A stretch of DNA of 64,000 nucleotides from JACVRU01 sp040902725 (GCA_040902725.1 JBBDWU010000019.1:62001-126000), one strand, 5' to 3'. Positions 7,954 through 17,894 are shown, counted from the stretch's first letter. Made by a program: numbers and translations. The notes: generated from the sequence alone by a model not told the origin.

Positions 7954-9836
7954 CGCGCCGCCAGGTAGACGAGGAAGAGGAGGGCGGCGCCCGCGGCGAT
8001 CGCGAGCACGTACGTCCGCAGGAAGCCGGTCTGCGCGGCCGCCACGCCGCGGCCGAGCTCACGCGTGCCGAGGGCGACGCCGGCGATCGAGCCGCCGATC
8101 AACGGCTCCTCGACCCAGCGCGTCCAGACCCGCGCGAGGGCCGCGGCGGGACGGTAGAAGACGGCGTCGTACGCCTCGTCGAACCAGAACTTGCGCTCGA
8201 GCAGCGACCGCAGTGCCGGCGCCTCTGGCACCCGGACGCGCTTGGCGGAGTACATCGCCCAGGCCAGCCAGATGCCGGCGAGGCTCAGGAGCGAGGCGAG
8301 GACGCTGGTGATCACGTCCTCGGCCACCGTCGGGCGCACGAGGTCCTCCACCACCGGGTGCAGCCACGTCTCGACCGGCGTGTAGAGGATCGCCCACTGC
8401 ACCCAGCCGCCGACGACGGCGAGCACGGCGAGCGTCCCGACCGCGATCGCCATCGAGATTCCCACGAGGTCGCGGCCGGGGACGTGGACGTGCTCGCGGA
8501 CGAACGCCGAAGGCTCCCCGCCCCAGACGATGAAGACCATCCGGAACGTGTAGAGCGCGGTCAGGAACACGCCCGCGAGCGCGATCGCGTACAGCGCGAG
8601 CCCGTCGCCGCCCGACGCCCAGGTCGCCGCCAGAATCGAGTCCTTGGAGAAGAAGCCGGCGAACGGCGGCAGGCCCGAGAGCGCGAGCGCGCCGATCAGG
8701 AAGGCCCACCAGGTGCGCGGCAGCAGCCGCCGGAGGCCGCCCATGCGCCGCATGTCCTCCTCCCCGGCGAGCGCGTGGATGACGATGCCGGCGGCGAGGA
8801 AGAGCAGCGCCTTGAAGAACGCGTGCGTCATCAGGTGGAACATCGAGGACGCGTAGGCGCCGATCCCGGCGGCGAGGAACATGTAGCCGATCTGCGACAT
8901 CGTCGAGTACGCGATCACGCGCTTGACGTTCGTCTGCACGAGCGCGACCAGCCCGGCGAGCAGGAGGGTGGCGGCGCCGAGCCAGGCGGTGAGCGCCTGG
9001 ACCTCGGGCGCGGCCTCGAAGACCGCGTGGGCGCGGACGACGAGGTAGACGCCGGCGGTCACCATCGTCGCCGCGTGGATCAGCGCCGAGACCGGTGTGG
9101 GGCCCTCCATCGCGTCCGGCAGCCAGGTGTGCAGCGGCAGCTGCGCTGACTTCGCCACCGCACCGCCGAGCAACCCGAGCGCGATCAGGGTCTGGACGGT
9201 GGGGCTGAGGTCGTCCACGCGCGCGAAGGCGGTGCCGAAGTCGAGCGTCCCCGTCTTCCAGATCAGCAGGAAGAGCGCCAGCGCCATCGTCGCGTCGCCG
9301 ACCGCGTTCATCACGAACGCCTTCTTCGCGGCGGCAACCGCGGTCGGCCGCTCGTGCCAGAAGCCGATCAGCAGGTAGGAGGAGAGGCCCACGAGCCCCC
9401 AGCCGACGAGCAGCAGCAGGAAGTTGCCGGTCATCACGAGCAGCAACATCGAGAAGACGAAGAGCGCCATGTAGGCGAAGAAGCGGCGCTCCTCGCGCTC
9501 GCCGTCCATGTAGCCGAGCGAGTAGCCGACGATCAGCGCGCCGACGCCCGACACGATCAGCATCTCCATAGCCGAGAGCGGGTCGATCAGCAGCGTCACC
9601 CCGACGGAGAAGTCGCCCGCGGAGAGCCACGTCCAGCCGGTGGAGAGGACCGCCCGCTCCTCGGCGTCCCGCCCCCACATGGCGACGAACGCGACCGCCG
9701 CGGCGACGAAGGAGGCGCCCACCGCGCCGGTGGCCAGATAGCCCGCCCCCCGGCGCGAGATGCTGGTGCCCGCGAGCGTGATCGCGACGGCGGCGGCCAG
9801 CGGCGCGGCGAGCGCGATCCAGGCGGCGGTGATCAT
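7950..9836 (-). CDS. nuoL: NADH-quinone oxidoreductase subunit L
   Basis: 628 residues, the largest antiporter-like membrane subunit. It contains the N-terminal NuoL extension domain, the core blocks WGLVGLSSYLLIGFWHERP, KSAQLPLHTWLPDAMEGPTPVSALIHAATMV and KRVIAYSTMSQIGYM, and the long C-terminal amphipathic/lateral-helix region (about residues 480-628). The ATG at 9836 overlaps the nuoK stop by 4 bp. Confidence 0.97.
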   Translation of the reverse strand: MITAAWIALAAPLAAAVAITLAGTSISRRGAGYLATGAVGASFVAAAVAFVAMWGRDAEERAVLSTGWTWLSAGDFSVGVTLLIDPLSAMEMLIVSGVGALIVGYSLGYMDGEREERRFFAYMALFVFSMLLLVMTGNFLLLLVGWGLVGLSSYLLIGFWHERPTAVAAAKKAFVMNAVGDATMALALFLLIWKTGTLDFGTAFARVDDLSPTVQTLIALGLLGGAVAKSAQLPLHTWLPDAMEGPTPVSALIHAATMVTAGVYLVVRAHAVFEAAPEVQALTAWLGAATLLLAGLVALVQTNVKRVIAYSTMSQIGYMFLAAGIGAYASSMFHLMTHAFFKALLFLAAGIVIHALAGEEDMRRMGGLRRLLPRTWWAFLIGALALSGLPPFAGFFSKDSILAATWASGGDGLALYAIALAGVFLTALYTFRMVFIVWGGEPSAFVREHVHVPGRDLVGISMAIAVGTLAVLAVVGGWVQWAILYTPVETWLHPVVEDLVRPTVAEDVITSVLASLLSLAGIWLAWAMYSAKRVRVPEAPALRSLLERKFWFDEAYDAVFYRPAAALARVWTRWVEEPLIGGSIAGVALGTRELGRGVAAAQTGFLRTYVLAIAAGAALLFLVYLAAR

Positions 9837-10141
9837 CCTCTGAGCGTCGTCAGGCGGTCGACGTCGAGCGCGAGGCCGCGGCGGGCCATCGCCACGATCA
9901 GGCCGAGCCCCACGACGACCTCCGAGGCGGCGACAGCCATCACCGCCAGCGCGAAGATCTGGCCGTCGCCGCCGCCGTACAGGCGCGAGCAGCCGATCAG
10001 GGCGAGGTTGGCGCCGTTGAGCATGATCTCGAGCGACAGCAGGACGATCAGCGGGCTGCGCCGGACGAGCACGCCGAGCGAGCCGATCCCGAAGAGGAAG
10101 GCGGCGACGCTCAGGTACCAGGCGATCTCGGGGCCAAGCAC
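9833..10141 (-). CDS. nuoK: NADH-quinone oxidoreductase subunit K
   Basis: 102 residues, three membrane helices, with the conserved Glu-containing segment LLSLEIMLNGANLALI and the second conserved Glu in MAVAASEVVVGLGLIVA. The GTG at 10141 shares its first base with the last base of the nuoJ stop (TAGTG). The length is normal for NuoK. Confidence 0.95.
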   Translation of the reverse strand: MLGPEIAWYLSVAAFLFGIGSLGVLVRRSPLIVLLSLEIMLNGANLALIGCSRLYGGGDGQIFALAVMAVAASEVVVGLGLIVAMARRGLALDVDRLTTLRG

Positions 10142-10674
10142 TAGTCCGCCCGCTCCCGCGAGTGGGCGCCGAGGATGACGCCGCCGACGGCGGCGACGAG
10201 CAGGACGATCGACGTGATCTCGAAGGCGAGCAGGTGGTCGGAGAGGAAGAGCCGGCCGATCTGCTGCGGGCCGCCGAAGCCCTCGCGCACCGTGGCGGGG
10301 TCGGAGAGCCGGTCGCCCGCCTTCAGCGCGATCACGACGACGATCTCGAGCAGCAGCGCGGCGGACGCGGTCGCGGCGGCCACGGCCTGCCAGGTTGGGC
10401 CGCCCGCCCAGGGGACGTCCGCGCGGCCGCCGAGGTAGGCGATCACGAAGAGGAACATCACGACGACGGCGCCCGCGTAGACGAGCACCTGCGCGGCGGC
10501 GACGAACTCGGCCGAGAGCAGGAGGTAGAGGACGGCGAGCGAGCCGAGGTTCGCGATCAGCGAGAGCGCCGAGTAGAACGGGTTGGTGAAGGTGATGACG
10601 GCGATCGCCGAGCCGAGGCAGGCGAACGCGGCGACGAACCAGACGATCCAGACGAGGATGTTGCCCGCGTCCAA
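10141..10674 (-). CDS. nuoJ: NADH-quinone oxidoreductase subunit J
   Basis: 177 residues, five membrane helices. The conserved block AAAQVLVYAGAVVVMFLFVI, containing the pi-bulge helix of NuoJ, is present. The start is a TTG at 10674 with a GAGGG site that overlaps the nuoI stop; no ATG or GTG is available in this frame between the nuoI stop and the conserved N-terminus. Confidence 0.94.
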   Translation of the reverse strand: MDAGNILVWIVWFVAAFACLGSAIAVITFTNPFYSALSLIANLGSLAVLYLLLSAEFVAAAQVLVYAGAVVVMFLFVIAYLGGRADVPWAGGPTWQAVAAATASAALLLEIVVVIALKAGDRLSDPATVREGFGGPQQIGRLFLSDHLLAFEITSIVLLVAAVGGVILGAHSRERAD

Positions 10675-10680
10675 TGACCC

Positions 10681-11184
10681 TCAGGCGTTCTGCTCGTAGT
10701 ACGGGATCGGCGTGTCGTAGAGGTCGCGGTCGGCCACCGGCACCCGCTTCACCGCTTCCGCAAGCAGCATGTCCTTCGTGTAGATCAGGTCGTCGCGCGA
10801 GTACTCCGAGATCTCGAAGTCGTTGCCGAGCGTGATCGCGTCGAACGGGCAGGCGAGCTCGCAGTAGCCGCAGAAGATGCAGCGGCTCATGTTGATCTCG
10901 TAGATGCGCGCGTAGCGCTCGCCGGCGGAGACGCGGTTGTCGGGCGTGTTCTCGGCGGCGACGACGCGGATGCAGTCGGCCGGGCAGGCCGCGGCGCAGA
11001 GCGAGCAGCCGACGCACTTCTCGAGCCCGTTCTCGAACCGGTGCAGCCGGTGGCGACCGCGGAAGCGCGGGTAGACGGGCCGCTTGTACTCCGGGTACTG
11101 CTGCGTGATCGGCTGCTTGAAGATCTGCTTGAAGGTGACGCCGAAGCCGGAGACCGTGCCGAGGATTGGGTTCTTCCTGGCCAC
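10681..11184 (-). CDS. nuoI: NADH-quinone oxidoreductase subunit I
   Basis: 167-residue peripheral-arm subunit with two [4Fe-4S] ferredoxin motifs, CVGCSLCAAACPADC and CIFCGYCELACPFDA (clusters N6a and N6b), which pass electrons toward NuoB. GTG at 11184 overlaps the nuoH stop (TAGTG). The flanking genes and motif order leave no alternative identity. Confidence 0.97.
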   Translation of the reverse strand: MARKNPILGTVSGFGVTFKQIFKQPITQQYPEYKRPVYPRFRGRHRLHRFENGLEKCVGCSLCAAACPADCIRVVAAENTPDNRVSAGERYARIYEINMSRCIFCGYCELACPFDAITLGNDFEISEYSRDDLIYTKDMLLAEAVKRVPVADRDLYDTPIPYYEQNA

Positions 11185-12164
11185 TAGTAGGCCACCACCA
11201 GTGCCGCCGTCGCGACCGCGTTCAGCGTCGCCACCGGCAGCAGCACCTTCCAGCCGAAGCGCATCAGCTGGTCGTAGCGGAGCCGCGGCAGCGTCGTCCG
11301 CATCCAGATGAACACGAACAGCAGCAGGATCAGCTTGAGCAGGAACCAGATCGGGCCGGGCAGGAACGGCCCGCGCCAGCCGCCGAGGAAGAGCGCCACC
11401 GCGAGCGCGGAGAGCGTGATCAGGTTGATGTACTCGGCCATCGCGAAGAGGCCGTAGCGCATGCCGCTGTACTCGGTGTGGTAGCCGGCGACGAGCTCCT
11501 GCTCGGCCTCGGGCAGGTCGAACGGCGCGCGCGCGGTCTCGGCGGTGCCCGCGAACATGAAGACGACGAAGCCGACGAACTGGGGCAGGATGTACCACCA
11601 GTCGTTCTGCGCCGTCACGATCTCGGTCAGCGAGAGCGACTGCGCCATGATCACGACGCCGAGCACCGAGAGCGCGAGCGAGACCTCGTAGCTGACGAGC
11701 TGCGCACACGTTCGCATCGACCCGAGCAGGGCGTACTTCGAGTCGGACGCCCAGCCGCCGACGATGAACCCGTAGATCCCGATCGAGCCGAGCGCGAAGA
11801 CGAGGATCAGCGAGATCGGCACGTCCAACACCGCGCCGTCCACGGTGTAGCCGCCGATCACCCAGCCCGGCCCCCAGGGGATGACGGCGAAGGCGGCCAG
11901 CGCCGTGAAGGCGGCCACCGCCGGCGAGGCGATGTAGAGCCGGTCGACCGCCGTGGCGGGGAAGAAGCTCTCCTTGCGGATCAGCTTGATCAGGTCGGCG
12001 AAGGGCTGGCCGAGGCCGTACGGCCCCGCGCGGTTGGGCCCGTAGCGGAGCTGCATCCGGGCCATGACCTTCCGCTCGGTCAGGGTCATGTACGAAAAGA
12101 CGAGCATCAGCAGGTTGATGATCACGAACGCCTTCAGCAGCGAGATCCACCAGACCTCGTTCAC
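11184..12164 (-). CDS. nuoH: NADH-quinone oxidoreductase subunit H
   Basis: 326 residues, eight membrane helices, anchors the peripheral arm and forms part of the quinone channel. It has the LTERKVMARMQLRYGPNR and GLGQPFADLIKLIRKE signatures and the acidic ETARAPFDLPEAEQELV loop. GTG at 12164 overlaps the nuoG stop (GTGA). Confidence 0.97.
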   Translation of the reverse strand: MNEVWWISLLKAFVIINLLMLVFSYMTLTERKVMARMQLRYGPNRAGPYGLGQPFADLIKLIRKESFFPATAVDRLYIASPAVAAFTALAAFAVIPWGPGWVIGGYTVDGAVLDVPISLILVFALGSIGIYGFIVGGWASDSKYALLGSMRTCAQLVSYEVSLALSVLGVVIMAQSLSLTEIVTAQNDWWYILPQFVGFVVFMFAGTAETARAPFDLPEAEQELVAGYHTEYSGMRYGLFAMAEYINLITLSALAVALFLGGWRGPFLPGPIWFLLKLILLLFVFIWMRTTLPRLRYDQLMRFGWKVLLPVATLNAVATAALVVAY

Positions 12165-14353
12165 GGCTTCGTCACCTCCACCGTGGCGTACAGGTCGGTC
12201 GCGTGTTCTTCGGCGACCCGCACCACGCCGGCGATAAGCCGACGGTTCACGCGTGCGCGAAGCGTCGCGGAGGTGCCGTTCGACCGCACCTCGACCTCGT
12301 CCCCCGTGGCGATGCCACGGCGCCCGGCGTCCTCGGCCGAGAGCTCGATCTCGGCGGCCGGCCGCTGGAAGGCGAGCTCGCGCACGCGCTCGACGGCCGG
12401 CCCCGAGAAGAGCGGGCGGTAGCGGTACAGCGCGAGGAAGTGGCCGTCGCGCGGCTTGACGGGCTCCGGCTCGTACTCCGGCACCGGCGGCGGCGCCTCG
12501 GTGCGGGACCGCAGCTCGGCCCGCTCGCCCACGTCCCCGTAGGCCAGGCCGGAGAAGAGCGTCTGCGAGAGCTCCTCGAAGACCGCCGCCGCGTAGGGCG
12601 AGAGCTCCACGCCGAAGCGCGCAGCGAGCTTCGACAGCCAGGCCAGCTCGTCCGGGCAGGGCGGGATCACGGCGCGGCGCAGCCGCTGCAACCGGCCCTC
12701 GAGGTTGACCAGCGACCCGTCGCGCTCGAGGTAGCTCGTCCCGGGCAGGACGAGGTCGGCCCAGCCGGCCGCCAGCGCCTGGAACATGGTGATCGCAATC
12801 ACCGTCTCGGCCTGCTCCGCCAGGGCGCGCACCCTCGGGTCGCCGGCGGCCTCGTCCCCTGAGACGATCAGCAGCCCGATCGGCTCGGGGTTCTCGGCCT
12901 CCCCGTCCGATGCGGCCGACCACGCCTCGGCGACGCCGAGTCCGTTGGGGGTCGAGGGGAGGTGGAAGGCCGCACAATCCAGCTCGGCCGCCAGCCGGGC
13001 GATCTCGGCGCCGCCGGCGCCTCCTGGACCGGACCAGATGAGGATCAGGTTCTCGGCTTCCCGCAGCCGCTTCGACTTCGCCAGCTCGCGGCAGACCTGA
13101 GGACCCTCGCCGGGAAGCCGCGGCTCGGTCCCGTCCGGCCCGTACGAGATGACCTCAGCTCCGCGCCGGCGGGCCGTTCGGAGCCAGAGGTCGACGATCG
13201 GCGCGCGCTCGGCGACCGGGTCGTCGCCGATCACGATGATCAGGTCGGCGTCGGCGAGCGCCGACAGCGGCAGCCGGAAGGCCCCGATCGACTCGTCCAG
13301 CTCCTCCGGCAGCAACGCCGAGTGCGCCCCGAGCCCCTGGCGAAGCACGCGGCCGAGCGCGTAGGCGATCTCGACCGTCTCCGAGCCCGAGAGCGCCGTG
13401 ACGATGCGCCCCTCGGCGCCCCGCAGCAGCCGCTCGGCCTCGTCGAGCGCCTCGTCCCAGCCGACCGCCTCGAGGCCGCGCCGCCGCACGCGCCGCAGCG
13501 GCTCGAGGATCCGGTCGCCCGCGTACAGGTGCGGGTAGGCGAAGCGCCCCTTGTCGCAGAGCCAGCCGTCGTCCACCTCGGGGTGGTTGCGGGAGAGGAC
13601 CCGCTTCACCTTGCCCTCGCGCGTCGTCGCCTGGATGTTGCAGCCGACGGGACAGAGGCCGCAGACGGTCGGCACGTTCTGGATCTCCCACGGCCGCGCC
13701 TCGAAGCGGTACTGCGTTGAGGTCAGCGCGCCCACGGGGCAGAGCTCGATCACGTTGCCCGAGAACGGCGCCCGGTAGGGCTCGTCCTCGAAGGTGGCGA
13801 TCAGCGACTGGGCGCCGCGGTTGACGGCGACGAGCTGGCCGTCCTGCGCGACCTCCTCCGAGTAGCGCGTGCAGCGGTAGCAGAGGATGCAGCGCTCGCG
13901 GTCGAGCGCGATCGTCGGCGAGATCGGGATCGGCTTGTCGAACGTCCGCTTGGGGAAGCGCATGCGCGTGTTGCCGGGGCCCCAGCGGAACGTCAGGTCC
14001 TGCAGCGGGCACTCGCCGCCCTTGTCGCAGACCGGGCAGTCGAGCGGATGGTTGACGAGGATGAACTCGAGCGTCGAGTTCTGGCCGTCGGCCGCACGCT
14101 CCGACGTCTGCGCCGTCTTGACGACCATCCCGTCCTGCGCGGTCAGGGTGCAGCCGGCCTGGAGCTTCGGCATCCCCTCCACCTCGACGAGGCACATGCG
14201 GCAGGCGCCCACCGGCGGCCCGAGCCGCGGCTCGTAGCAGAAGACGGGGATCTCGATGCCCGCCGCGGCCGCGGTCTCGACCAGGCCCAGGCCGCGCGGC
14301 ACCTGGAGCTCGCGCCCGTCGATCGTCAGCGTGACCGCTTCGGGGGCGCTCAC
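12161..14353 (-). CDS. nuoG: NADH-quinone oxidoreductase subunit G
   Basis: 730 residues. The N-terminal region carries the 2Fe-2S ligands (CYEPRLGPPVGACRMCLVEV plus a later Cys), the HPLDCPVCDKGGEC ligands, the CILCYRCTRYSEE 4Fe-4S site, and a CGLCPVGCNIQ site at the start of the molybdopterin-oxidoreductase-like domain. The last 100 residues resemble a molydopterin dinucleotide-binding domain (EIELSAEDAGRRGI, TGDEVEVRSNG). GTG at 14353 overlaps the nuoF stop (GTGA). Confidence 0.95.
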   Translation of the reverse strand: MSAPEAVTLTIDGRELQVPRGLGLVETAAAAGIEIPVFCYEPRLGPPVGACRMCLVEVEGMPKLQAGCTLTAQDGMVVKTAQTSERAADGQNSTLEFILVNHPLDCPVCDKGGECPLQDLTFRWGPGNTRMRFPKRTFDKPIPISPTIALDRERCILCYRCTRYSEEVAQDGQLVAVNRGAQSLIATFEDEPYRAPFSGNVIELCPVGALTSTQYRFEARPWEIQNVPTVCGLCPVGCNIQATTREGKVKRVLSRNHPEVDDGWLCDKGRFAYPHLYAGDRILEPLRRVRRRGLEAVGWDEALDEAERLLRGAEGRIVTALSGSETVEIAYALGRVLRQGLGAHSALLPEELDESIGAFRLPLSALADADLIIVIGDDPVAERAPIVDLWLRTARRRGAEVISYGPDGTEPRLPGEGPQVCRELAKSKRLREAENLILIWSGPGGAGGAEIARLAAELDCAAFHLPSTPNGLGVAEAWSAASDGEAENPEPIGLLIVSGDEAAGDPRVRALAEQAETVIAITMFQALAAGWADLVLPGTSYLERDGSLVNLEGRLQRLRRAVIPPCPDELAWLSKLAARFGVELSPYAAAVFEELSQTLFSGLAYGDVGERAELRSRTEAPPPVPEYEPEPVKPRDGHFLALYRYRPLFSGPAVERVRELAFQRPAAEIELSAEDAGRRGIATGDEVEVRSNGTSATLRARVNRRLIAGVVRVAEEHATDLYATVEVTKP

Positions 14354-15657
14354 GCCGGCACCTCGGCGACCGGGTCGTGAGTGTGCTGGTCGACCGGCGC
14401 GAAGATCCGGTCGAGGGAGGACTCGCCGCCGAACGGGCAGCCTCCGCCGTCGAGGTGGGCTTCGAACTCGTCGCGGAACTTGCTGACGTAGGCGGCGACG
14501 GGCCAGGCGGCGAAGTCGCCGAGCGCGCAGAGCGACTTCCCGAGGATGCGGTCGCAGAGGTCGAGCAGCAGGTCGAGGTCCGCGCGCGTGCCTTGCCCGT
14601 CCTCGATCTTCCTGAGCAGCTGCACCATCCAGCGCGTCCCCTCGCGGCACGGCGTGCACTTGCCGCACGACTCGTGCATGTAGAACTGGGTGGCGCGCAG
14701 GGCGAGCTGCACCATGCAGCAGCGGTCGTCGATCACGATCACGGCCGCCGCGCCGAGCGCCGATCCCGCCTCGGCGACCGAGTTGAAGTCGAGCGGCGTG
14801 TCGAGCTGGTCGGGCGTCAGCACCGGCACCGAGGAGCCGCCGGGGATGATCCCCTTCAGCTCGCGGCCGTCCGGGATGCCGCCGCCGATGTCGTAGATCA
14901 GCTCGCGGAGGGGCGTGCCGAGCTCCAGCTCGTAATTGCCGGGATTGACGACGTTGCCGGAGAGCGAGAAGACGACGGTGCCGGGGGAGGCCTCGGGGCC
15001 GATCGCCGCATAGGCGGCGCCGCCCATTTCGATGATCGCCGGGACGGTGGCAACGGTCTGGACGTTGTTGATCAGCGTCGGCGAGGCGTAGAGGCCGGCG
15101 ACCGCGGGGAACGGGGGCCGGGAGCGCGGCTGCCCGCGCTTGCCCTCGAGCGACTCGAGCAGCGCCGACTCCTCCCCGCAGATGTACGCGCCGGCGCCGC
15201 GGTGAATGACGACCGTGACGTCCGCGAGGAGTCCCGCCGCCTTCGCCTCGTCCACGGCCGCGCGGAGCACCTCGAAGACGTCGAGGTACTCGCCCCGCAG
15301 GTAGATGAAGACGTTCCGGGACTCGATCGCGTGCGCCGCGATCAGGCAGCCCTCGAGCAGCCGGTGCGGGACGGTGAGCATGATCTCGCGGTCCTTGAAG
15401 CTCCCCGGCTCCGACTCGTCGGCGTTGACCACGAGGTAGCGGGTGCCCTGCGCGAGGAAGCTCGCCTTCTTTCCCATCGGGAAGCCCGCGCCGCCGCGCC
15501 CGCGCAGGTTCGCGGTCGCCAGCTCCTCGACCACGGCCTGCGGCGCCATCCGCCGCGCCTTCGCAAGCGCCTGGTAGCCGCCGACCGCGCGGTACTCGTC
15601 GAGCTTTGCCAGGTCGCGCTCGTCCGCGCCGGCGAGGACGATTCTCCTAATCCCCAC
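14350..15657 (-). CDS. nuoF: NADH-quinone oxidoreductase subunit F
   Basis: 435 residues, the NADH- and FMN-binding subunit. RGRGGAGFPMGKK and the GAGAYICGEESALLESLEGK blocks bind NADH/FMN, and ESCGKCTPCREGT with the later SLCALGDFA supplies the four Cys of cluster N3. I chose the GTG at 15657 because a GGAG site lies 7 nt before it; it overlaps the nuoE 3' end by 11 nt. A longer frame to 15684 lacks such a site. Confidence 0.95.
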   Translation of the reverse strand: MGIRRIVLAGADERDLAKLDEYRAVGGYQALAKARRMAPQAVVEELATANLRGRGGAGFPMGKKASFLAQGTRYLVVNADESEPGSFKDREIMLTVPHRLLEGCLIAAHAIESRNVFIYLRGEYLDVFEVLRAAVDEAKAAGLLADVTVVIHRGAGAYICGEESALLESLEGKRGQPRSRPPFPAVAGLYASPTLINNVQTVATVPAIIEMGGAAYAAIGPEASPGTVVFSLSGNVVNPGNYELELGTPLRELIYDIGGGIPDGRELKGIIPGGSSVPVLTPDQLDTPLDFNSVAEAGSALGAAAVIVIDDRCCMVQLALRATQFYMHESCGKCTPCREGTRWMVQLLRKIEDGQGTRADLDLLLDLCDRILGKSLCALGDFAAWPVAAYVSKFRDEFEAHLDGGGCPFGGESSLDRIFAPVDQHTHDPVAEVPA

Positions 15658-16072
15658 GGAGCTGCTCCACGATCGCGGGGACATCCTCGGGCCGGACGGG
15701 CTCGTGGTAGCGGTGGTCGACGGCGACGACGGTCCCCCAGCCGCAGCCGCCGGCGCACTCGACGGTCCGCAGCGTCACGCGCCCGTCCCCGGTCGTCTCT
15801 CCCGGCGCGATCCCGAGCTCGCGCTCGAACGCCTCCAGCACCTGCTGAGCGCCGACGAGCGCGCAGGAGAGGTTCGTGCAGACCTCGACCAGATGCTCGC
15901 CCACGGGCGCCAGGTGGAACATGTCGTAGAAGGACGCGACGGCACGGCAGTACGCGGGCGTGACGTCGAGCGCGTCCGCGACCTCCCGCAGCGCCTCGGG
16001 CGGCAGCCAGCCACGCTGCTCCTGCGCCTCCCGCAGCGCCGCCAGCACCGTCGACTGCCGGTCGGGATACAC
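15647..16072 (-). CDS. nuoE: NADH-quinone oxidoreductase subunit E
   Basis: 141-residue thioredoxin-fold subunit with the 2Fe-2S ligands in CTNLSC and CAGGC (cluster N1a). Opening residues YPDRQSTVLAALREAQEQRG align with the family start region, so little is missing. The GTG at 16072 is the only usual start codon after the nuoD stop; its ribosome site (AGAGG) is close, so the exact start is the weakest point. Confidence 0.92.
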   Translation of the reverse strand: MYPDRQSTVLAALREAQEQRGWLPPEALREVADALDVTPAYCRAVASFYDMFHLAPVGEHLVEVCTNLSCALVGAQQVLEAFERELGIAPGETTGDGRVTLRTVECAGGCGWGTVVAVDHRYHEPVRPEDVPAIVEQLRGD

Positions 16073-16077
16073 GGCCT

Positions 16078-17388
16078 CTATCGGTCGACCTCCCCCATGA
16101 CTGTGTCCAGCGAGCCGACGATCGCGATCAGGTCGGCGACGAGCGCCTCGCGGCAGAGCGTCGCCGCGGCCGGGGTGGCGATGAACGAGGGCGCCCGGAA
16201 CTTGACCCGCCAGGGCCGCGGCCCGCCGTCCGAGACGACGTAGCAGCCCAGCTCGCCGCGCGGCGACTCGATCACGACGTAGACCTCGCCCTCGGGCACC
16301 CGGTAGCCCTCCGTGACGAGCTTGAAATGGTGGATCAGCGACTCCATCGAGGTGTGCAGCTCGTGCCGGGGCGGCAGCACGACCTTGCGGTCGTCTGCGA
16401 TCCACGGCTCGCCCTCCAGCTCCTCGAGCCGGTCGAGGCACTGCGCGACGATCCTGGTGGACTGCCGCATCTCCTCCATGTGCACGCGGTAGCGGTCGTA
16501 GACGTCGCCGTGCGTGTAGACGGGGACGTCGAAGTCGACCTCGCCGTACGCGAGGTACGGAGCCCGCTTGCGCAGGTCCCAGTCGACGCCCGAGCCGCGC
16601 AGCACGGGGCCGGACTGCCCCAGCGCGACGGCGTCCTCGGCCGAGAGGACGCCGATCCCGCGCGTGCGCTCGAGCCAGATCGCGTTCCGGTCGACCAGGC
16701 CCTCGTAGTCGTCGACGGCCTTCGGCATCCACTCGCAGAACTTCCGGCACTCGGGGTAGAAGCCCGGCGGGATGTCCTCGGCCAGGCCGCCCGCCTGGAA
16801 GTAGCGCGTGTGCATCCGCGCGCCGGTGACGAGCTCGGAGAGGTCGAGGATCGTGTCGCGCTCGCGGAACGCGTACCAGAACATCGAGATCGCGCCCAGC
16901 TCCAGGGCCGAGGTGCCGAGCCAGACCAGGTGGGAGTGGATTCGGTTCAGCTCGCACAGCAGCATCCGCATCCACGTCGCCTTCGGCGGCGGCTCGAGCC
17001 CCAGCAGCTCCTCGATCGCGAGCACGAAGACGAGCTCGTTGTTCTGGAAGGAGACGTAGTCGATCCGCTCCGGGTACGTGATCGCCTTCCACCACGTCTT
17101 GTGCTCCATGTTCTTCTCGATGCCCGTGTGGAGGTAGCCGACGACCGCGCGCAGGCCGACGATCTCCTCGCCGAGCAGGTCGACCACCAGCCGGAGCACG
17201 CCGTGCGTGGACGGGTGATTGGGCCCGAAGTTGACCTGCATCACGTCCTCCGAGTCCGCCAGCTCCTCGGGCAGCTGGAGGATCGAGGGGATCGGCCGCG
17301 GGATCTTCGTGCCCGCGTAGAGCGGCTGGTCGCCGCGCAGAAGCGACGGGTCGACGACCGCGCGCGGGCGCTCGACTGCGAGGGCCAT
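16078..17388 (-). CDS. nuoD: NADH-quinone oxidoreductase subunit D
   Basis: 436 residues, 49-kDa-type subunit that forms the quinone site with NuoB. MQVNFGPNHPSTHGVLRL and GYLHTGIEKN near the N-terminus carry the conserved quinone-site His region; ESPRGELGCYVVSDGG is the C-terminal signature. ATG at 17388 shares a base with the nuoC stop (TAATG). Confidence 0.97.
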   Translation of the reverse strand: MALAVERPRAVVDPSLLRGDQPLYAGTKIPRPIPSILQLPEELADSEDVMQVNFGPNHPSTHGVLRLVVDLLGEEIVGLRAVVGYLHTGIEKNMEHKTWWKAITYPERIDYVSFQNNELVFVLAIEELLGLEPPPKATWMRMLLCELNRIHSHLVWLGTSALELGAISMFWYAFRERDTILDLSELVTGARMHTRYFQAGGLAEDIPPGFYPECRKFCEWMPKAVDDYEGLVDRNAIWLERTRGIGVLSAEDAVALGQSGPVLRGSGVDWDLRKRAPYLAYGEVDFDVPVYTHGDVYDRYRVHMEEMRQSTRIVAQCLDRLEELEGEPWIADDRKVVLPPRHELHTSMESLIHHFKLVTEGYRVPEGEVYVVIESPRGELGCYVVSDGGPRPWRVKFRAPSFIATPAAATLCREALVADLIAIVGSLDTVMGEVDR

Positions 17389-17894
17389 TATTCGTCCTCC
17401 GAGAAGCGCACCGGCTCGCCGCCGAGCGGGTAGTCCTTGCGCAGCGGGTGGCCCTCCCAGTCGTCGTCCATGAGGATCCGGACGAGGTTCGGGTGGCCCT
17501 CGATCGGGATGCCCATCATGTCCCAGGCCTCGCGCTCGTGCCAGTCGGCGGTCGGCCAGACCTCGACGACGCTCGGCACCGGCTCGCCGTCGTCCACCCA
17601 GACCTGGACGCGCAGGCGCGGAGCGCCGTCGACGAGCTTCAGGAGGTGGTAGCTGACCGAGAAGCGCTTGGGCTTCGCCGCCGGGAGCGCGGCCAGGCCG
17701 GCGGCGCCCGGCGCGTTCAGGTCGCGGCCGTCGTGGGTGCCGTAGTAGCCGGCGACCTCGCCCGCGCCGCCGGGCCAGCCGAGGTAGTCGGTGGCCGTGA
17801 TGTCGGAGAGGAAGTTGTAGCCCTCCTCGTCGCGCAGCCGCCTGCACGTCTCGAGCAGCTCCCCTGGCTCGACGACCAGCGTCTCCTCGTTCAC
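17388..17894 (-). CDS. nuoC: NADH-quinone oxidoreductase subunit C
   Basis: 168 residues, 30-kDa subunit. The block WHEREAWDMMGIPIEGHPNL followed by DDWEGHPLRKDYPLGG is the family signature. GTG at 17894 overlaps the nuoB stop (GTGA). It is separate from nuoD, unlike the NuoCD fusion of enterobacteria. Confidence 0.96.
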   Translation of the reverse strand: MNEETLVVEPGELLETCRRLRDEEGYNFLSDITATDYLGWPGGAGEVAGYYGTHDGRDLNAPGAAGLAALPAAKPKRFSVSYHLLKLVDGAPRLRVQVWVDDGEPVPSVVEVWPTADWHEREAWDMMGIPIEGHPNLVRILMDDDWEGHPLRKDYPLGGEPVRFSEDE